Shown here: piece by piece, positions 57,033 through 64,000 of the stretch
Numbering within the stretch: the stretch's first letter is position 1
Layout of the letters: the number at the start of each line of letters is the position of its first letter
Notes under the pieces: generated by a model
Told to the model about the DNA's origin: nothing
The model's database searches: none
Seen by the model: the letters and a program-made list of their open reading frames with translations, nothing else
Assembly (NCBI GenBank): GCA_945957365.1
Contig: CAMFKI010000009.1
Span: 62,001 to 126,000 of the forward strand
Length of the DNA stretch: 64,000 bases
Reading direction: 5' to 3'
Source of the DNA: an uncultured Alphaproteobacteria bacterium
GTDB lineage: Bacteria; Pseudomonadota; Alphaproteobacteria; Rhizobiales; Aestuariivirgaceae
Program-made: the position numbers and the translations under genes

Positions 57033-57515
57033 TCAGTTCAGCCACCAGATGGCGAGGTTGAGGACGGCTGCAAAGCTGACCCACGCCAGATAGGGCACGA
57101 AGAGCCAGCCCGCCGTCGCCTGCCGTCCGAAGAAGGCCAGCATGGTCAGCGCCACGGAGCCCACCAGGAAAACCACCTCGACCAGCGCCCAGCCGGGCGA
57201 GCGCAGCCCGAAGAACACGAGCGACCAGAGCAGGTTGAAGCCGAGCTGTGCGAAAAACAGCGCCATGGCGGGGCCGATGCGGTCCCTGGTGCGCCAGACC
57301 AGCCAGGCGGCAGTTCCCATCATGATGTACAGCAGCGTCCAGACCGGCGCGAAGACCCAGTTGGGCGGGTTCCAGCTCGGCTTGTTGAGGTGGATGTACC
57401 AGGTGTCGATCGCATCCTGCGTGGCGAAGCCGCCGATCGACCCCACGGCGAGGCAGAGGAGAACGAAGCCCGCCAGCACGAGCCATTGATGGCGGGGATG
57501 ATCAGCAGTCTGCAT
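57033..57515 (-). CDS. TspO/MBR family tryptophan-rich sensory protein
   Basis: The 160-residue protein has five transmembrane segments and TspO motifs: LNKPSWNPPNWVFAPVWTLLYIMMG, split as LNKPSWNPPNWVF and APVWTLLYIMMG, plus FFAQLGFNLLWSLVFF. TspO binds tetrapyrroles and modulates their traffic or stress responses. The ATG at 57515 lies 5 bp after the NicO permease stop, so it may belong to the znuA operon. Confidence 0.92.
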   Translation of the reverse strand: MQTADHPRHQWLVLAGFVLLCLAVGSIGGFATQDAIDTWYIHLNKPSWNPPNWVFAPVWTLLYIMMGTAAWLVWRTRDRIGPAMALFFAQLGFNLLWSLVFFGLRSPGWALVEVVFLVGSVALTMLAFFGRQATAGWLFVPYLAWVSFAAVLNLAIWWLN

Positions 57516-57520
57516 GGCGC

Positions 57521-58633
57521 TCACATCATGGTGTTGGAGGTGCCCAACGAGCCGAGGAACAGGATCGTTCCGAGGAAGGCTATCACGAGTCCGCCCGCCA
57601 TGCGCAAGCCGATGCCGGCCCAATCGAGCAGGCCGGAGCGGCCGCGCATCAGTCGTGTCGCCAGCTTCTTGCCATAGACGGCGATGGCGGCGATCGAGGA
57701 GACGGTGATGAAGGTGCCGAGCGCCATGGCGAAGGTCGATGCGATGCCGGCCCAGAACAGGCCCAGCCCATTGGCGAACAGCAGGACGAGAATCGCCCCG
57801 GTGCAGGGCCTGATCCCCACCGCGAAGGCGAGGGAGAAGGCCTTGGCGAAGGAGAAGTCGCCGGCGAGGTCCTTGGCCTCCGGCAGATGCGCGTGGCCGC
57901 AACCGCAGTCGGGACCATGCATGTGATCGGACGGGGCAGCGGCATTGCGCTTCGGCTGGAAGCCTGCGAAGTCCGAGAGCGCGATGGACTGGCGGGTGGT
58001 GACGCCCGCCATCGCCACGACTGGGGCGGCGATGGCGCGGCGCGCCGCCAGCAGGCGGAGCGCCGTCCAGATGAGGTAGACGCCGAGAAGCCCGATCAGC
58101 GCGTAGCTGGCGCTCTCCAGCACCCCCGCCACGTTGCGCGCCGTGGCGCCGACGCTGGCGACGACGAGGAACAGCACGCTCACCACCACGATTGCGGTAA
58201 GCGCCTGGATGATGGCGCTCATGAACGAGATCAAGATACCGCGCTTCAATTCACTTTCGGTGGCGAGGAGCCAGGTGGAGATCACGGCCTTGCCATGGCC
58301 CGGGCCCGCCGCATGGAAGATGCCATAGGCGAAGCTCAGCAGCATCAGCGTCCAGCCCGCGGCGAGGGCATTGGGCCCGCGCATCGCCTTCAGCGTCGTC
58401 GACATCCTGCCGTAGAAATTCTGCTGCTCGTCGCGCGCCCACATCACCGGGTCCTCGGTGAAGGGCGTCACCTTGATGGTGCCGTCGGCATTCTTGGGCG
58501 GCACGAGAAGCTGGCTGCGCTTGATGGTCACCGCTGGCGCCGGCGTGGCCTGGCCCGGCGTCTGCGCCATCACCCACGGCGTGGCGGCGAGCGACAGAAC
58601 CAGCAGGGTGAGCAGGGCTGCGAGAACGCGCAT
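57521..58633 (-). CDS. NicO/RcnA-family metal permease (ZevB-like)
   Basis: The 370-residue permease has a signal-like N-terminus (AATPWVMAQ), an N-terminal periplasmic segment and about six transmembrane helices. Characteristic motifs are HAAGPGHGKAVISTW, a His/Cys-rich loop (DHMHGPDCGCGHAHLPE, about residues 245-265) and FAVGIRPCTGAILVLLF. The family moves Ni2+/Co2+, and the Haemophilus member ZevB with ZevA (DUF1007) supports zinc uptake. The TGATG junction with the DUF1007 gene shows coupling. Under a Zur-like box, zinc is favoured; cobalt/nickel remains possible. Confidence 0.87.
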   Translation of the reverse strand: MRVLAALLTLLVLSLAATPWVMAQTPGQATPAPAVTIKRSQLLVPPKNADGTIKVTPFTEDPVMWARDEQQNFYGRMSTTLKAMRGPNALAAGWTLMLLSFAYGIFHAAGPGHGKAVISTWLLATESELKRGILISFMSAIIQALTAIVVVSVLFLVVASVGATARNVAGVLESASYALIGLLGVYLIWTALRLLAARRAIAAPVVAMAGVTTRQSIALSDFAGFQPKRNAAAPSDHMHGPDCGCGHAHLPEAKDLAGDFSFAKAFSLAFAVGIRPCTGAILVLLFANGLGLFWAGIASTFAMALGTFITVSSIAAIAVYGKKLATRLMRGRSGLLDWAGIGLRMAGGLVIAFLGTILFLGSLGTSNTMM

Positions 58634-59301
58634 CAGTGCTGGCACTCGATGGTCACCGGCTGGGCGAAGAGCGAACCGAAATCCTCGTCATCGGGCGGCT
58701 TCCAGTCGGTGCCCTTGGTGGCGAGCATGGCCTTGGTCTGGTCGAGCTGGGCGTCGGTCGGCACCGGCTTCACCGCCAGCTGGCAGGATTTCGGCATGTT
58801 GCCGATCACCGACACCGGTTCGTCCTTGTCGTAATCGAAGGCGATGAAGAATTCCGGGTCATAGGTCTTGAGCACGAACTGGCCCCTGGTGGGATCGAGC
58901 GGTGTGACCAGCGGCACCTGGAAGTGAAGCTGCAGCTTGTTCTCGGAATAGATCTGGCCGGCATCCACCGGCGTCCCGATGGCCTGCGGCTTGTTGTCGT
59001 AGCGGACGTAGGTGAAGTAGTTGTAGTCCTTGAGCGAGTCGAGGTTCTCACGGGTCAGCGGCTCGAGCTCCGAGGGGTCGTAGACACCGTCGCCGTTCTT
59101 GTCCAGGCCGTCGAGCGCCACCTGCGCATAGGCATCGTCGAAGGTCCATGACACGTTCACGGCGGAGATCAGCCCCTGGTCGTTGAACACGATATCGGAC
59201 TGCATCTTGATCCACACATGCGGGTGGGCCCCGGCCGGCGATGCCGCGGCCCAGCAGAAAAGCCCCAGGGCGGGAAATGCTGCCCAGCGTCCCGATCGCA
59301 T
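58633..59301 (-). CDS. DUF1007 family periplasmic protein (ZevA-like)
   Basis: The 222-residue protein has a signal peptide to SPAGA, then HPHVWIKMQ directly at the mature N-terminus, typical of DUF1007. An EF-hand-like loop DKNGDGVYDPSE follows. Mature HPH could bind metal. In Haemophilus influenzae ZevA pairs with ZevB for zinc acquisition (literature knowledge). Here it is 63 bp downstream of znuA and coupled to the NicO gene. ATG 59301 with AAGGA upstream is preferred over 59340. Confidence 0.88.
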   Translation of the reverse strand: MRSGRWAAFPALGLFCWAAASPAGAHPHVWIKMQSDIVFNDQGLISAVNVSWTFDDAYAQVALDGLDKNGDGVYDPSELEPLTRENLDSLKDYNYFTYVRYDNKPQAIGTPVDAGQIYSENKLQLHFQVPLVTPLDPTRGQFVLKTYDPEFFIAFDYDKDEPVSVIGNMPKSCQLAVKPVPTDAQLDQTKAMLATKGTDWKPPDDEDFGSLFAQPVTIECQH

Positions 59302-59364
59302 CGACCATCCTTCTGAATCACCGGAGGAATGATCGGCCAATACGGCAAAATCGTGAAGCGCACA

Positions 59365-60294
59365 CTAGCCGCCGAGGCAGTCCTTCAGCGCCGCTGCGAT
59401 GTTCCTGAGCAATTGCGGGTATGCGTCGGGACCGGGCGTCAGGGTGGCGCCGAGCGGATCCAGAACGCCTTCGCGCGCCGTGGTGCCCTCGATCACCGTC
59501 TGCACCACCTTGTCGTCGAATTGCGGTTCGCGGAACACGCAGGCGGCATGGGTCGCTATGATCTTGCCGCGCACCGTGGCAAGGCGTTCCGCCGAGGGTG
59601 CCTGCGCGGAAACGTCCGAAATCGAACCGACACCGGTCAGCCCGAAGCGCTTCTCGAAATAATGGTAGGCGTCGTGGAAGACGATGAAGGGCTTGTTCTT
59701 CACCGGGGCGAGTTCTGCCGCGATGGCAGCCGAGGTCTGGTCGATTTCCGTGGCGAAGGCGGCGGCGTTTGCGGCGTAGGCGCTGGCGTTGGCGGGATCG
59801 GCCATTGCGAGGTCAGCGGCCGCCTGGCGCGCCATGGCCTTGGCATTCTCGGGATCGAGCCAGATGTGGGGGTCGAAGCTGAGCACGCCCTCGGCCTCGC
59901 TGGCCGCGGCGGGGGCGGGTTCGTCGTCGTCGGGCTCCCAGGCGCCGCCCTGCCGGACCGGCAGCCGGGTGACGCCCGGTGCGTCCGACAGCTGGATGAA
60001 GGTCTTTCCGTTGACGGCGTCCGATCCGCTCAGCGTGGCGAGTTTCGCCTCCAGCCCGTGTCCGACGATGAAGACGAGGTCGGCCTCGCCGAGTGCGGCG
60101 ATCTGGGCGGGTGAGAACACCGCCCGGTGCTCCGACATGGTTCCCTTCAGCAAGAGGTCCGGCGTGCCCGTGGCTCCCATCACGGCGGCGACGATGGACT
60201 GCACCGGCACCACCGAGGTCACCACCCTGGGGGCCGCCAGAGCGGGGCCAGTCGTCAGCAGGGCGGCGGCGAGCAGGAGGGCGAGTCTGCGCAT
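59365..60294 (-). CDS. znuA: Zinc ABC transporter substrate-binding protein ZnuA
   Basis: The 309-residue periplasmic cluster A-I solute-binding protein has a Sec signal to ALA (about 20) and the three His ligands H56 (SEHRAVFSP), H143 (FDPHIWLDP) and H207 (FHDAYHYF). The usual His-rich loop is replaced by a short acidic loop (EPDDDEPAPA). GGAG is six bases before the ATG. znuB and znuC are not adjacent; instead DUF1007 and NicO genes follow. Confidence 0.93.
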   Translation of the reverse strand: MRRLALLLAAALLTTGPALAAPRVVTSVVPVQSIVAAVMGATGTPDLLLKGTMSEHRAVFSPAQIAALGEADLVFIVGHGLEAKLATLSGSDAVNGKTFIQLSDAPGVTRLPVRQGGAWEPDDDEPAPAAASEAEGVLSFDPHIWLDPENAKAMARQAAADLAMADPANASAYAANAAAFATEIDQTSAAIAAELAPVKNKPFIVFHDAYHYFEKRFGLTGVGSISDVSAQAPSAERLATVRGKIIATHAACVFREPQFDDKVVQTVIEGTTAREGVLDPLGATLTPGPDAYPQLLRNIAAALKDCLGG

Positions 60295-60306
60295 GGGGAA
60301 CTCCGA

Positions 60307-60327
60307 TGTAATGTTATAATATTACAT
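60307..60327 (-). promoter_or_regulatory. Zur-box-like operator of the znuA operon
   Basis: TGTAATGTTATAATATTACA (60307-60326) is an almost perfect palindrome. ATGTTATAATATTACAT (60311-60327) differs by one base from the ATGTTATANTATAACAT core of the proteobacterial Zur box. Its near edge is 12 bp from the znuA ATG. It could also affect ccdA, which starts about 100 bp away on the other strand. Confidence 0.88.
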
Positions 60328-60351
60328 ATCGGGTTGCCGGGTATCGGTCAA
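60323..60351 (-). promoter_or_regulatory. Candidate znuA promoter
   Basis: On the minus strand TTGACC (60351-60346) and TATGTA (60328-60323) are 17 bp apart. The -10 lies within the Zur-like palindrome, so bound repressor would block it. Confidence 0.6.
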
Positions 60352-60425
60352 GCCTGACAGAGAGGTGATCGCCTGCGGCCCCGCGGTGAATTGCGCATCA
60401 GCCGCGGGTCTGTCAGAGGAGGGCC

Positions 60426-61199
60426 ATGAGCCTCGATGTGTCCGTCGGTGCCGCGCTGTTCGCCGGCACCATCAGTTTCCTCAGCCCCTGCGTGCTGCCG
60501 CTGGTGCCGCCCTATCTGTGTTTCATCACCGGTGCCTCGCTGGAGGATCTGGTCGACAACAAGATGCGGCCACGGGAGGAGCGCCGGCAGGTGCTGCTTT
60601 CGGCCCTGCTCTTCGTGCTGGGCTTCTCCACCGTCTTCGTGGCACTTGGGGCCAGCGCCTCCTGGCTCGGGTCGATGCTGCGCAGCGAGCTGGCCCGGCA
60701 GGTGACGCTGTTCGGCTTCTCCTTCAACCCGATCACCACGGTGGCGGGGCTCATCATCATCGCCATGGGCCTGCACTTCCTGGGCGTCTTCCGCATGTTC
60801 TGGATTTCGCGCGAGGTGCGTTACCAGCACAAGGCCCATCCGGGCGGCCTGGCCGGCGCCTATCTCATCGGGCTGGCCTTCGCCTTCGGCTGGACGCCCT
60901 GCATCGGCCCGGTGCTCGGCACCATCCTCACCATCGCCGCGAGCGAGCAGGACGTGATGAAGGGGGCGGGGCTGCTCGCCGTCTATTCGCTGGGCCTCGG
61001 CATTCCCTTCCTGCTGGCGGCGGCGGGCGTGGGCACCTTCATGGGCTTCTTCGCCGGCTTCCGGAAGCATCTCGGCCTCGTCGAGAAGATCGCCGGCGCG
61101 CTGCTGGTCGTCTCCGGGATCATGTTCATCACCGGCGGCGTGCAGGCGGTGTCCTACTGGCTGATCGAGCGCTTCCCCGTGCTGCTCAACCTCGGCTGA
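60426..61199 (+). CDS. ccdA: Cytochrome c biogenesis protein CcdA (thiol:disulfide transporter)
   Basis: The 257-residue protein has six transmembrane segments and the two active cysteines, C22 (LSPCVLPLVPP) and C159 (WTPCIGP). It moves reducing power across the membrane for cytochrome c maturation and periplasmic disulfide reduction. Its 3' end overlaps the convergent nitrile hydratase accessory gene by 14 bp. AGAGGAG precedes the ATG. Confidence 0.95.
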   Translation: MSLDVSVGAALFAGTISFLSPCVLPLVPPYLCFITGASLEDLVDNKMRPREERRQVLLSALLFVLGFSTVFVALGASASWLGSMLRSELARQVTLFGFSFNPITTVAGLIIIAMGLHFLGVFRMFWISREVRYQHKAHPGGLAGAYLIGLAFAFGWTPCIGPVLGTILTIAASEQDVMKGAGLLAVYSLGLGIPFLLAAAGVGTFMGFFAGFRKHLGLVEKIAGALLVVSGIMFITGGVQAVSYWLIERFPVLLNLG

Positions 61200-61512
61200 G
61201 CTCGATCGGTGACCCATGCGGCGTGGCCTTGGCCGCGCGGTCCCAGGCCGCGACGCGAGCAAGGCGCTCGGCCTCCGACATGACACCCTTGGCCTCGACG
61301 AGCCGTTCAAGTGCTGCGAGCCAGCTTTCGTAATAGGGGCGCTGCGGGTGACCCTTCAGTTCTTCACCCAGCGTTTCCGCCCATTCGCCCCAGCCGAAAA
61401 CGCCCGCCTCGTTCAGCTTCACCGCCATGGCAAAAGCCTGCGCCTCCCAGGGTTCGGCGAAGACCGGGCCATCGGAATCCTTTGGCAGGCGCTCGGACTC
61501 AGCAAGCTTCAA
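61186..61512 (-). CDS. Nitrile hydratase accessory protein (beta-related activator)
   Basis: With a TTG start at 61512 the protein is 108 residues (LKLAESERLPKDSDGPVFAEPWE...). It matches nitrile hydratase activators of the NthE/P14K type, which share the N-terminal beta-subunit pattern PVFAEPWEAQAFAMAV and deliver cobalt to the alpha subunit. GGGAG lies seven bases before the TTG. An ATG at 61536 is in frame but has no ribosome site. It overlaps the preceding beta-type gene by 14 bp and ccdA by 14 bp. Confidence 0.85.
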   Translation of the reverse strand: MKLAESERLPKDSDGPVFAEPWEAQAFAMAVKLNEAGVFGWGEWAETLGEELKGHPQRPYYESWLAALERLVEAKGVMSEAERLARVAAWDRAAKATPHGSPIELSRG

Positions 61513-62149
61513 GATAGGGCTCCCACAGGTCGGCATGGATCACGTCGCGTGCGGCATGGCCCCAGACGTCCGAGGCCTTGAATCGCACGGTGTAGAGAAA
61601 GCGCGGGTCCTCGCCGAGGCCGCGGCTGTTCGAATCGGGCAGCACATGAGCCCCATGGCAGGCGACGATCTCGCCCACCTGTCCGCGCAGATAACGCGGC
61701 AGCCGGGTGTGGTGGACCGGGTTCATCTGGCGGGTGCGCACGCGGTCTCCGGCCTTGAACATTGGTGCGGCATCGATGGGGCGCTCGTAACTCCCAGGCG
61801 CGGTGACGGCAGGCCAGATGGCCTCTGCCACGGTCGGCGTCACGGCCCTGGCCGGAACCGAAGCGCGAGCCGACACGATCTCCTCCGCCGTGGCCAACCC
61901 GTGCTTCTGCAGCAGAAGCTCGAGGCCGTTGAGCCAATGCTCATAATAGCTCGAGGTGATGTAGTGCCCGGGCTCCATCGTCTCGCAGGCAGCACGGTCC
62001 TCGTCCAGTGTCCAGCCGCCGACATCGCCCATGGCGGACATCAGCGCGAACATGCGCGCCTCCCATGGCGCATGGAAGACCGGCTCGTTCACCTCCGCCC
62101 GCACCGGGCCGAAGCCCATCATGCCGCCGCAGTCATGGGCGCCATTCAA
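61499..62149 (-). CDS. Nitrile hydratase beta-type subunit, second copy
   Basis: The 216-residue protein begins [16 protein letters not shown], read as Met at a TTG. It has PVFHAPWEARMFALMSAMG, the YYEHWLNGLELLL helix, and the C-terminal SH3-like barrel (FKAGDRVRTRQMNPVHHTRLPRYLRGQVG...LWEPYLEA, quoted in part). It is a full-length paralogue of the gene upstream. The TTG (62149) overlaps the upstream stop as TTGA and has GGAGG seven bases before. An ATG at 62176 in frame would add nine residues with no homology. Confidence 0.87.
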   Translation of the reverse strand: MNGAHDCGGMMGFGPVRAEVNEPVFHAPWEARMFALMSAMGDVGGWTLDEDRAACETMEPGHYITSSYYEHWLNGLELLLQKHGLATAEEIVSARASVPARAVTPTVAEAIWPAVTAPGSYERPIDAAPMFKAGDRVRTRQMNPVHHTRLPRYLRGQVGEIVACHGAHVLPDSNSRGLGEDPRFLYTVRFKASDVWGHAARDVIHADLWEPYLEAC

Positions 62150-62802
62150 GCCAGCGCCTCCAGATAGGGCTCCCACAGGTCGATGCAGACGGCGTCATTC
62201 GTGTCCTTGCCCCACAGTTCAGCGCCGGTGAAGCGCACGGTGTAGAGCCAGTGCGGGTCCTCGCCCTGGCCCTGCGCACTCGAGTCGGGGAAGACATGCG
62301 TGCCATGCACCGCCACGATCTCGCCCGCCTTGCCGCGGGCATAGCGCGGCAGCCGGGTGTGGCCCCGAGGGCTGATGATCCGTGCACGGACCTTGTCGCC
62401 GATCGCGAAGCCCTGCGGCCGGTTGCTCGGCCGGTCATATGAGCTGCCGGCGGCGAGGATCGCCGGGATCATCTCGGCCTTGGCCACACGCTTCACCGGT
62501 TTCGGCGGCTCGCCCATGCGGCCCTGTTCCTCCTCGAGCGCGGTGACGAGGCCGAGCTCGATCAGCTGCAGGATCAGCGCATAGTGCCGCATCTCGTAAT
62601 AGCTCGATCGCCAGTACTGCATGGCCGGCAGGCGCTCACGCGCATGGCGGGCCTCGTCGATGTTCCACGAGCCCGTCATGCCCATGGCGAGGACGAGGGC
62701 GAAGGCGCGCGGCTCCCAGCCAGAGTGCCAGACGGGCTCGTCCTCTTCGTGCAGCACCGGGCCGAAGCCGGTGAAGCCGCCCATGTCATGCGGGCCGTTC
62801 AT
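62146..62802 (-). CDS. nthB: Nitrile hydratase subunit beta
   Basis: The 218-residue beta subunit starts [16 protein letters not shown], the standard family N-terminus. It has [31 protein letters not shown], and the C-terminal barrel ([26 protein letters not shown], quoted in part as [14 protein letters not shown]). It pairs with the alpha subunit to form the nitrile-to-amide enzyme. It overlaps the alpha stop by 4 bp (ATGA). Confidence 0.93.
   Translation of the reverse strand: MNGPHDMGGFTGFGPVLHEEDEPVWHSGWEPRAFALVLAMGMTGSWNIDEARHARERLPAMQYWRSSYYEMRHYALILQLIELGLVTALEEEQGRMGEPPKPVKRVAKAEMIPAILAAGSSYDRPSNRPQGFAIGDKVRARIISPRGHTRLPRYARGKAGEIVAVHGTHVFPDSSAQGQGEDPHWLYTVRFTGAELWGKDTNDAVCIDLWEPYLEALA
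62157..62161 (-). promoter_or_regulatory. Shine-Dalgarno GGAGG for a TTG start
   Basis: GGAGG inside the end of the upstream beta gene, seven bases before the TTG at 62149. With the TTGA overlap it indicates coupled translation of the two beta-type genes. Confidence 0.65.
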
Positions 62803-63425
62803 GCGGGGAGCGACACGAGGCCGGTGCCGATCATGGCATTGCGGGTGACGAGCGCGGCGAGCTTCTCCTCGCTCCAGCCCCCGGTTCCGGCGGGGCGTTC
62901 GGGGATGACGAGGTAGCGCACCTCGGCGGTCGAATCCCAGACGCGCACTTCCCTGTCATCCGGCAAGGTGACGCCGAAGTCCTTCAGCACCTCGCGCGGC
63001 TCGATCACCGCGCGGGAGCGATAGGGCATGGACTTGTACCACACCGGCGGCAGGCCCAGCACCGGCCACGGGTAGCAGGAGCACAGGGTGCAGACGACCA
63101 TGTTGTGGGTTTCGGGCGTGTTGAACAGCGCCACCATGTGCTCGCCCTGGCGGCCGGTGTAGCCCAGTGACGCGATGGCTGCGGTGGCGTCGCGCTTCAG
63201 CCAGTCGGCGAAGGCAGGGTCGGTCCACGCCTTCGCCACCACGCGGGCACCATTGCGCGGGCCGATCTTGGTCTCGTAGGTGTCGATCAGCACGTCGAGC
63301 GCCTTCGGGTCGACGTAGCCTTTCTCGACGAGAAGCGACTCCAGCGCCTTCACGCGCAGCGCGATGGGCGAGAGCTCCGAGCCTTCCCCGTGATCGTGGT
63401 CGTGGTGATGTCCGTCATGCGGCAT
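62799..63425 (-). CDS. nthA: Nitrile hydratase subunit alpha, cobalt type
   Basis: The 208-residue alpha subunit holds the metal claw C112-T-L-C-S-C117 ([11 protein letters not shown]). Thr after the first Cys marks the Co3+ type; Fe enzymes have Ser. A His-rich N-terminus (HHHDHDH, about residues 6-12) could bind metal. Cys115 and Cys117 side groups are normally oxidised to sulfinate and sulfenate after activation. The ATG at 63425 is chosen; 63473 would add 16 non-homologous residues. It leads the operon alpha-beta-beta-accessory. Confidence 0.94.
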   Translation of the reverse strand: MPHDGHHHDHDHGEGSELSPIALRVKALESLLVEKGYVDPKALDVLIDTYETKIGPRNGARVVAKAWTDPAFADWLKRDATAAIASLGYTGRQGEHMVALFNTPETHNMVVCTLCSCYPWPVLGLPPVWYKSMPYRSRAVIEPREVLKDFGVTLPDDREVRVWDSTAEVRYLVIPERPAGTGGWSEEKLAALVTRNAMIGTGLVSLPA

Positions 63426-63484
63426 GTTGTCAGCCTCGCGATTTGGCCGCATCATAGTAGGCCTATCCGGCAAGAGGAAGCGGC

Positions 63485-64000
63485 ATGGAGAAGCTCCCGG
63501 GGGTCAGGGCCTGCGTGTTCGACGCCTACGGAACCCTGTTCGACGTTCGGGCCCCGATGCGCAAGCTGGCGCCCGACATCGGCCCTCACGCCGAAGACAT
63601 CTCCCGGCTGTGGCGGCAGAAGCAGCTCGAATATTCCTGGCTGCGCAGCCTCATGGGCGTGCATGCCGATTTCTGGCACGTGACCGGCGACGCGCTGGAC
63701 TATGCGCTGGACCAGTACGGCGTGAGCGAGCCGGGGCTTCGCGACGAGATCATGGCCCTTTACCTCAAGCTCGATGCCTATGAGGAGGTGGCCGAGGCGC
63801 TGGCCGCGGTGAAGGCCCGCAGCAAGCTCACCGCGATCCTGTCCAACGGCAGCCCGTCGATGCTGGAGTCGGCGGTGCGCCATGCCGGGCTCGACAAGCT
63901 GTTCAACATGGTGCTCTCGGTCGAGGACGTCGGCATCTACAAGCCGTCGCGCCGCGTCTATCGCCACGCCATGCAGAAGCTGCAGATCCACGAGGCGCCG
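63485..64000 (+). CDS. Haloacid dehalogenase type II (partial, C-terminus beyond window)
   Basis: The visible 172 residues begin [20 protein letters not shown]. Nucleophile D13 is in the HAD motif I, SNGS is motif II (about residue 120), and YKPSRR gives the motif III Lys. Type II L-2-haloacid dehalogenases have this DAYGTLFD start and the LSNGS motif. The family is about 220-240 residues, so about 55 are missing. It converts (S)-2-haloacids to (R)-2-hydroxyacids, though many homologues have other or unknown substrates. It is divergent from the nitrile hydratase operon. Confidence 0.88.
   Translation, partial: MEKLPGVRACVFDAYGTLFDVRAPMRKLAPDIGPHAEDISRLWRQKQLEYSWLRSLMGVHADFWHVTGDALDYALDQYGVSEPGLRDEIMALYLKLDAYEEVAEALAAVKARSKLTAILSNGSPSMLESAVRHAGLDKLFNMVLSVEDVGIYKPSRRVYRHAMQKLQIHEAP

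Overview
The window is GC-rich (roughly two-thirds G+C), densely coded bacterial chromosome. Gene content and order point to an alphaproteobacterium, most likely of the Hyphomicrobiales (Rhizobiales). Markers are cobS-cobT beside a J-domain gene and bolA, aroK-aroB followed by a CNNM/CBS protein, a small membrane ORF plus xerD and accA, an SOS-type imuA-imuB-dnaE2 cassette with a GAAC-N7-GAAC LexA site (reverse complement of the alphaproteobacterial GTTC-N7-GTTC box), and a BioC/NDUFAF5-like gene. No rRNA, tRNA, CRISPR array, prophage or insertion sequence was seen. Both window ends cut a gene: cobT at the left and a haloacid dehalogenase at the right.

Layout. 1-10540 is mostly housekeeping: aerobic cobaltochelatase (cobT, cobS), J-domain protein, BolA, CNNM/CBS protein, shikimate genes, XerD, AccA and a periplasmic multicopper oxidase. 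10544-17690 is accessory and export-related: a SPINDLY-type TPR glycosyltransferase, a Tat-exported CocE-like hydrolase, a secreted heptad-repeat protein with a strong terminator, and a monoacylglycerol-lipase-like hydrolase. 17787-27786 returns to core functions: SecA, a periplasmic parvulin, ArgJ, MutT, an NDUFAF5-like protein, an inositol-phosphatase-family protein, ComF, glutaredoxin, a nitrilase-family amidase and a DUF1178 protein.

27919-33239 is a six-gene minus-strand operon for sugar acids and hydroxyproline: proline-racemase family, SMP-30 lactonase, AraD1-type FAH protein, DgoK, DgoA and an SDR. 33360-47434 holds membrane and metal-hydrolase genes, then an amine/amino-acid cluster: two glutamine-synthetase-like ligases, a class III aminotransferase, a D-amino-acid transaminase, choline dehydrogenase with an RpiR regulator, an N-formylglutamate-amidohydrolase-family protein and an iron alcohol dehydrogenase. 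49254-54785 is the mutasome imuA-imuB-dnaE2.

55598-60294 reads leftward from a Zur-box-like promoter through znuA, a DUF1007 protein and a NicO permease (together resembling Haemophilus ZevAB), then tspO, a MoaD/ThiS-like protein and a sortilin-like propeller. 60426-64000 has ccdA, then a cobalt-type nitrile hydratase operon (alpha, two full-length beta-type genes and a short beta-related accessory gene), then the dehalogenase.

Large palindromic repeats recur in the window. Six full copies of three families lie in four gaps between convergent genes, and a fourth family lies between two co-directional genes.
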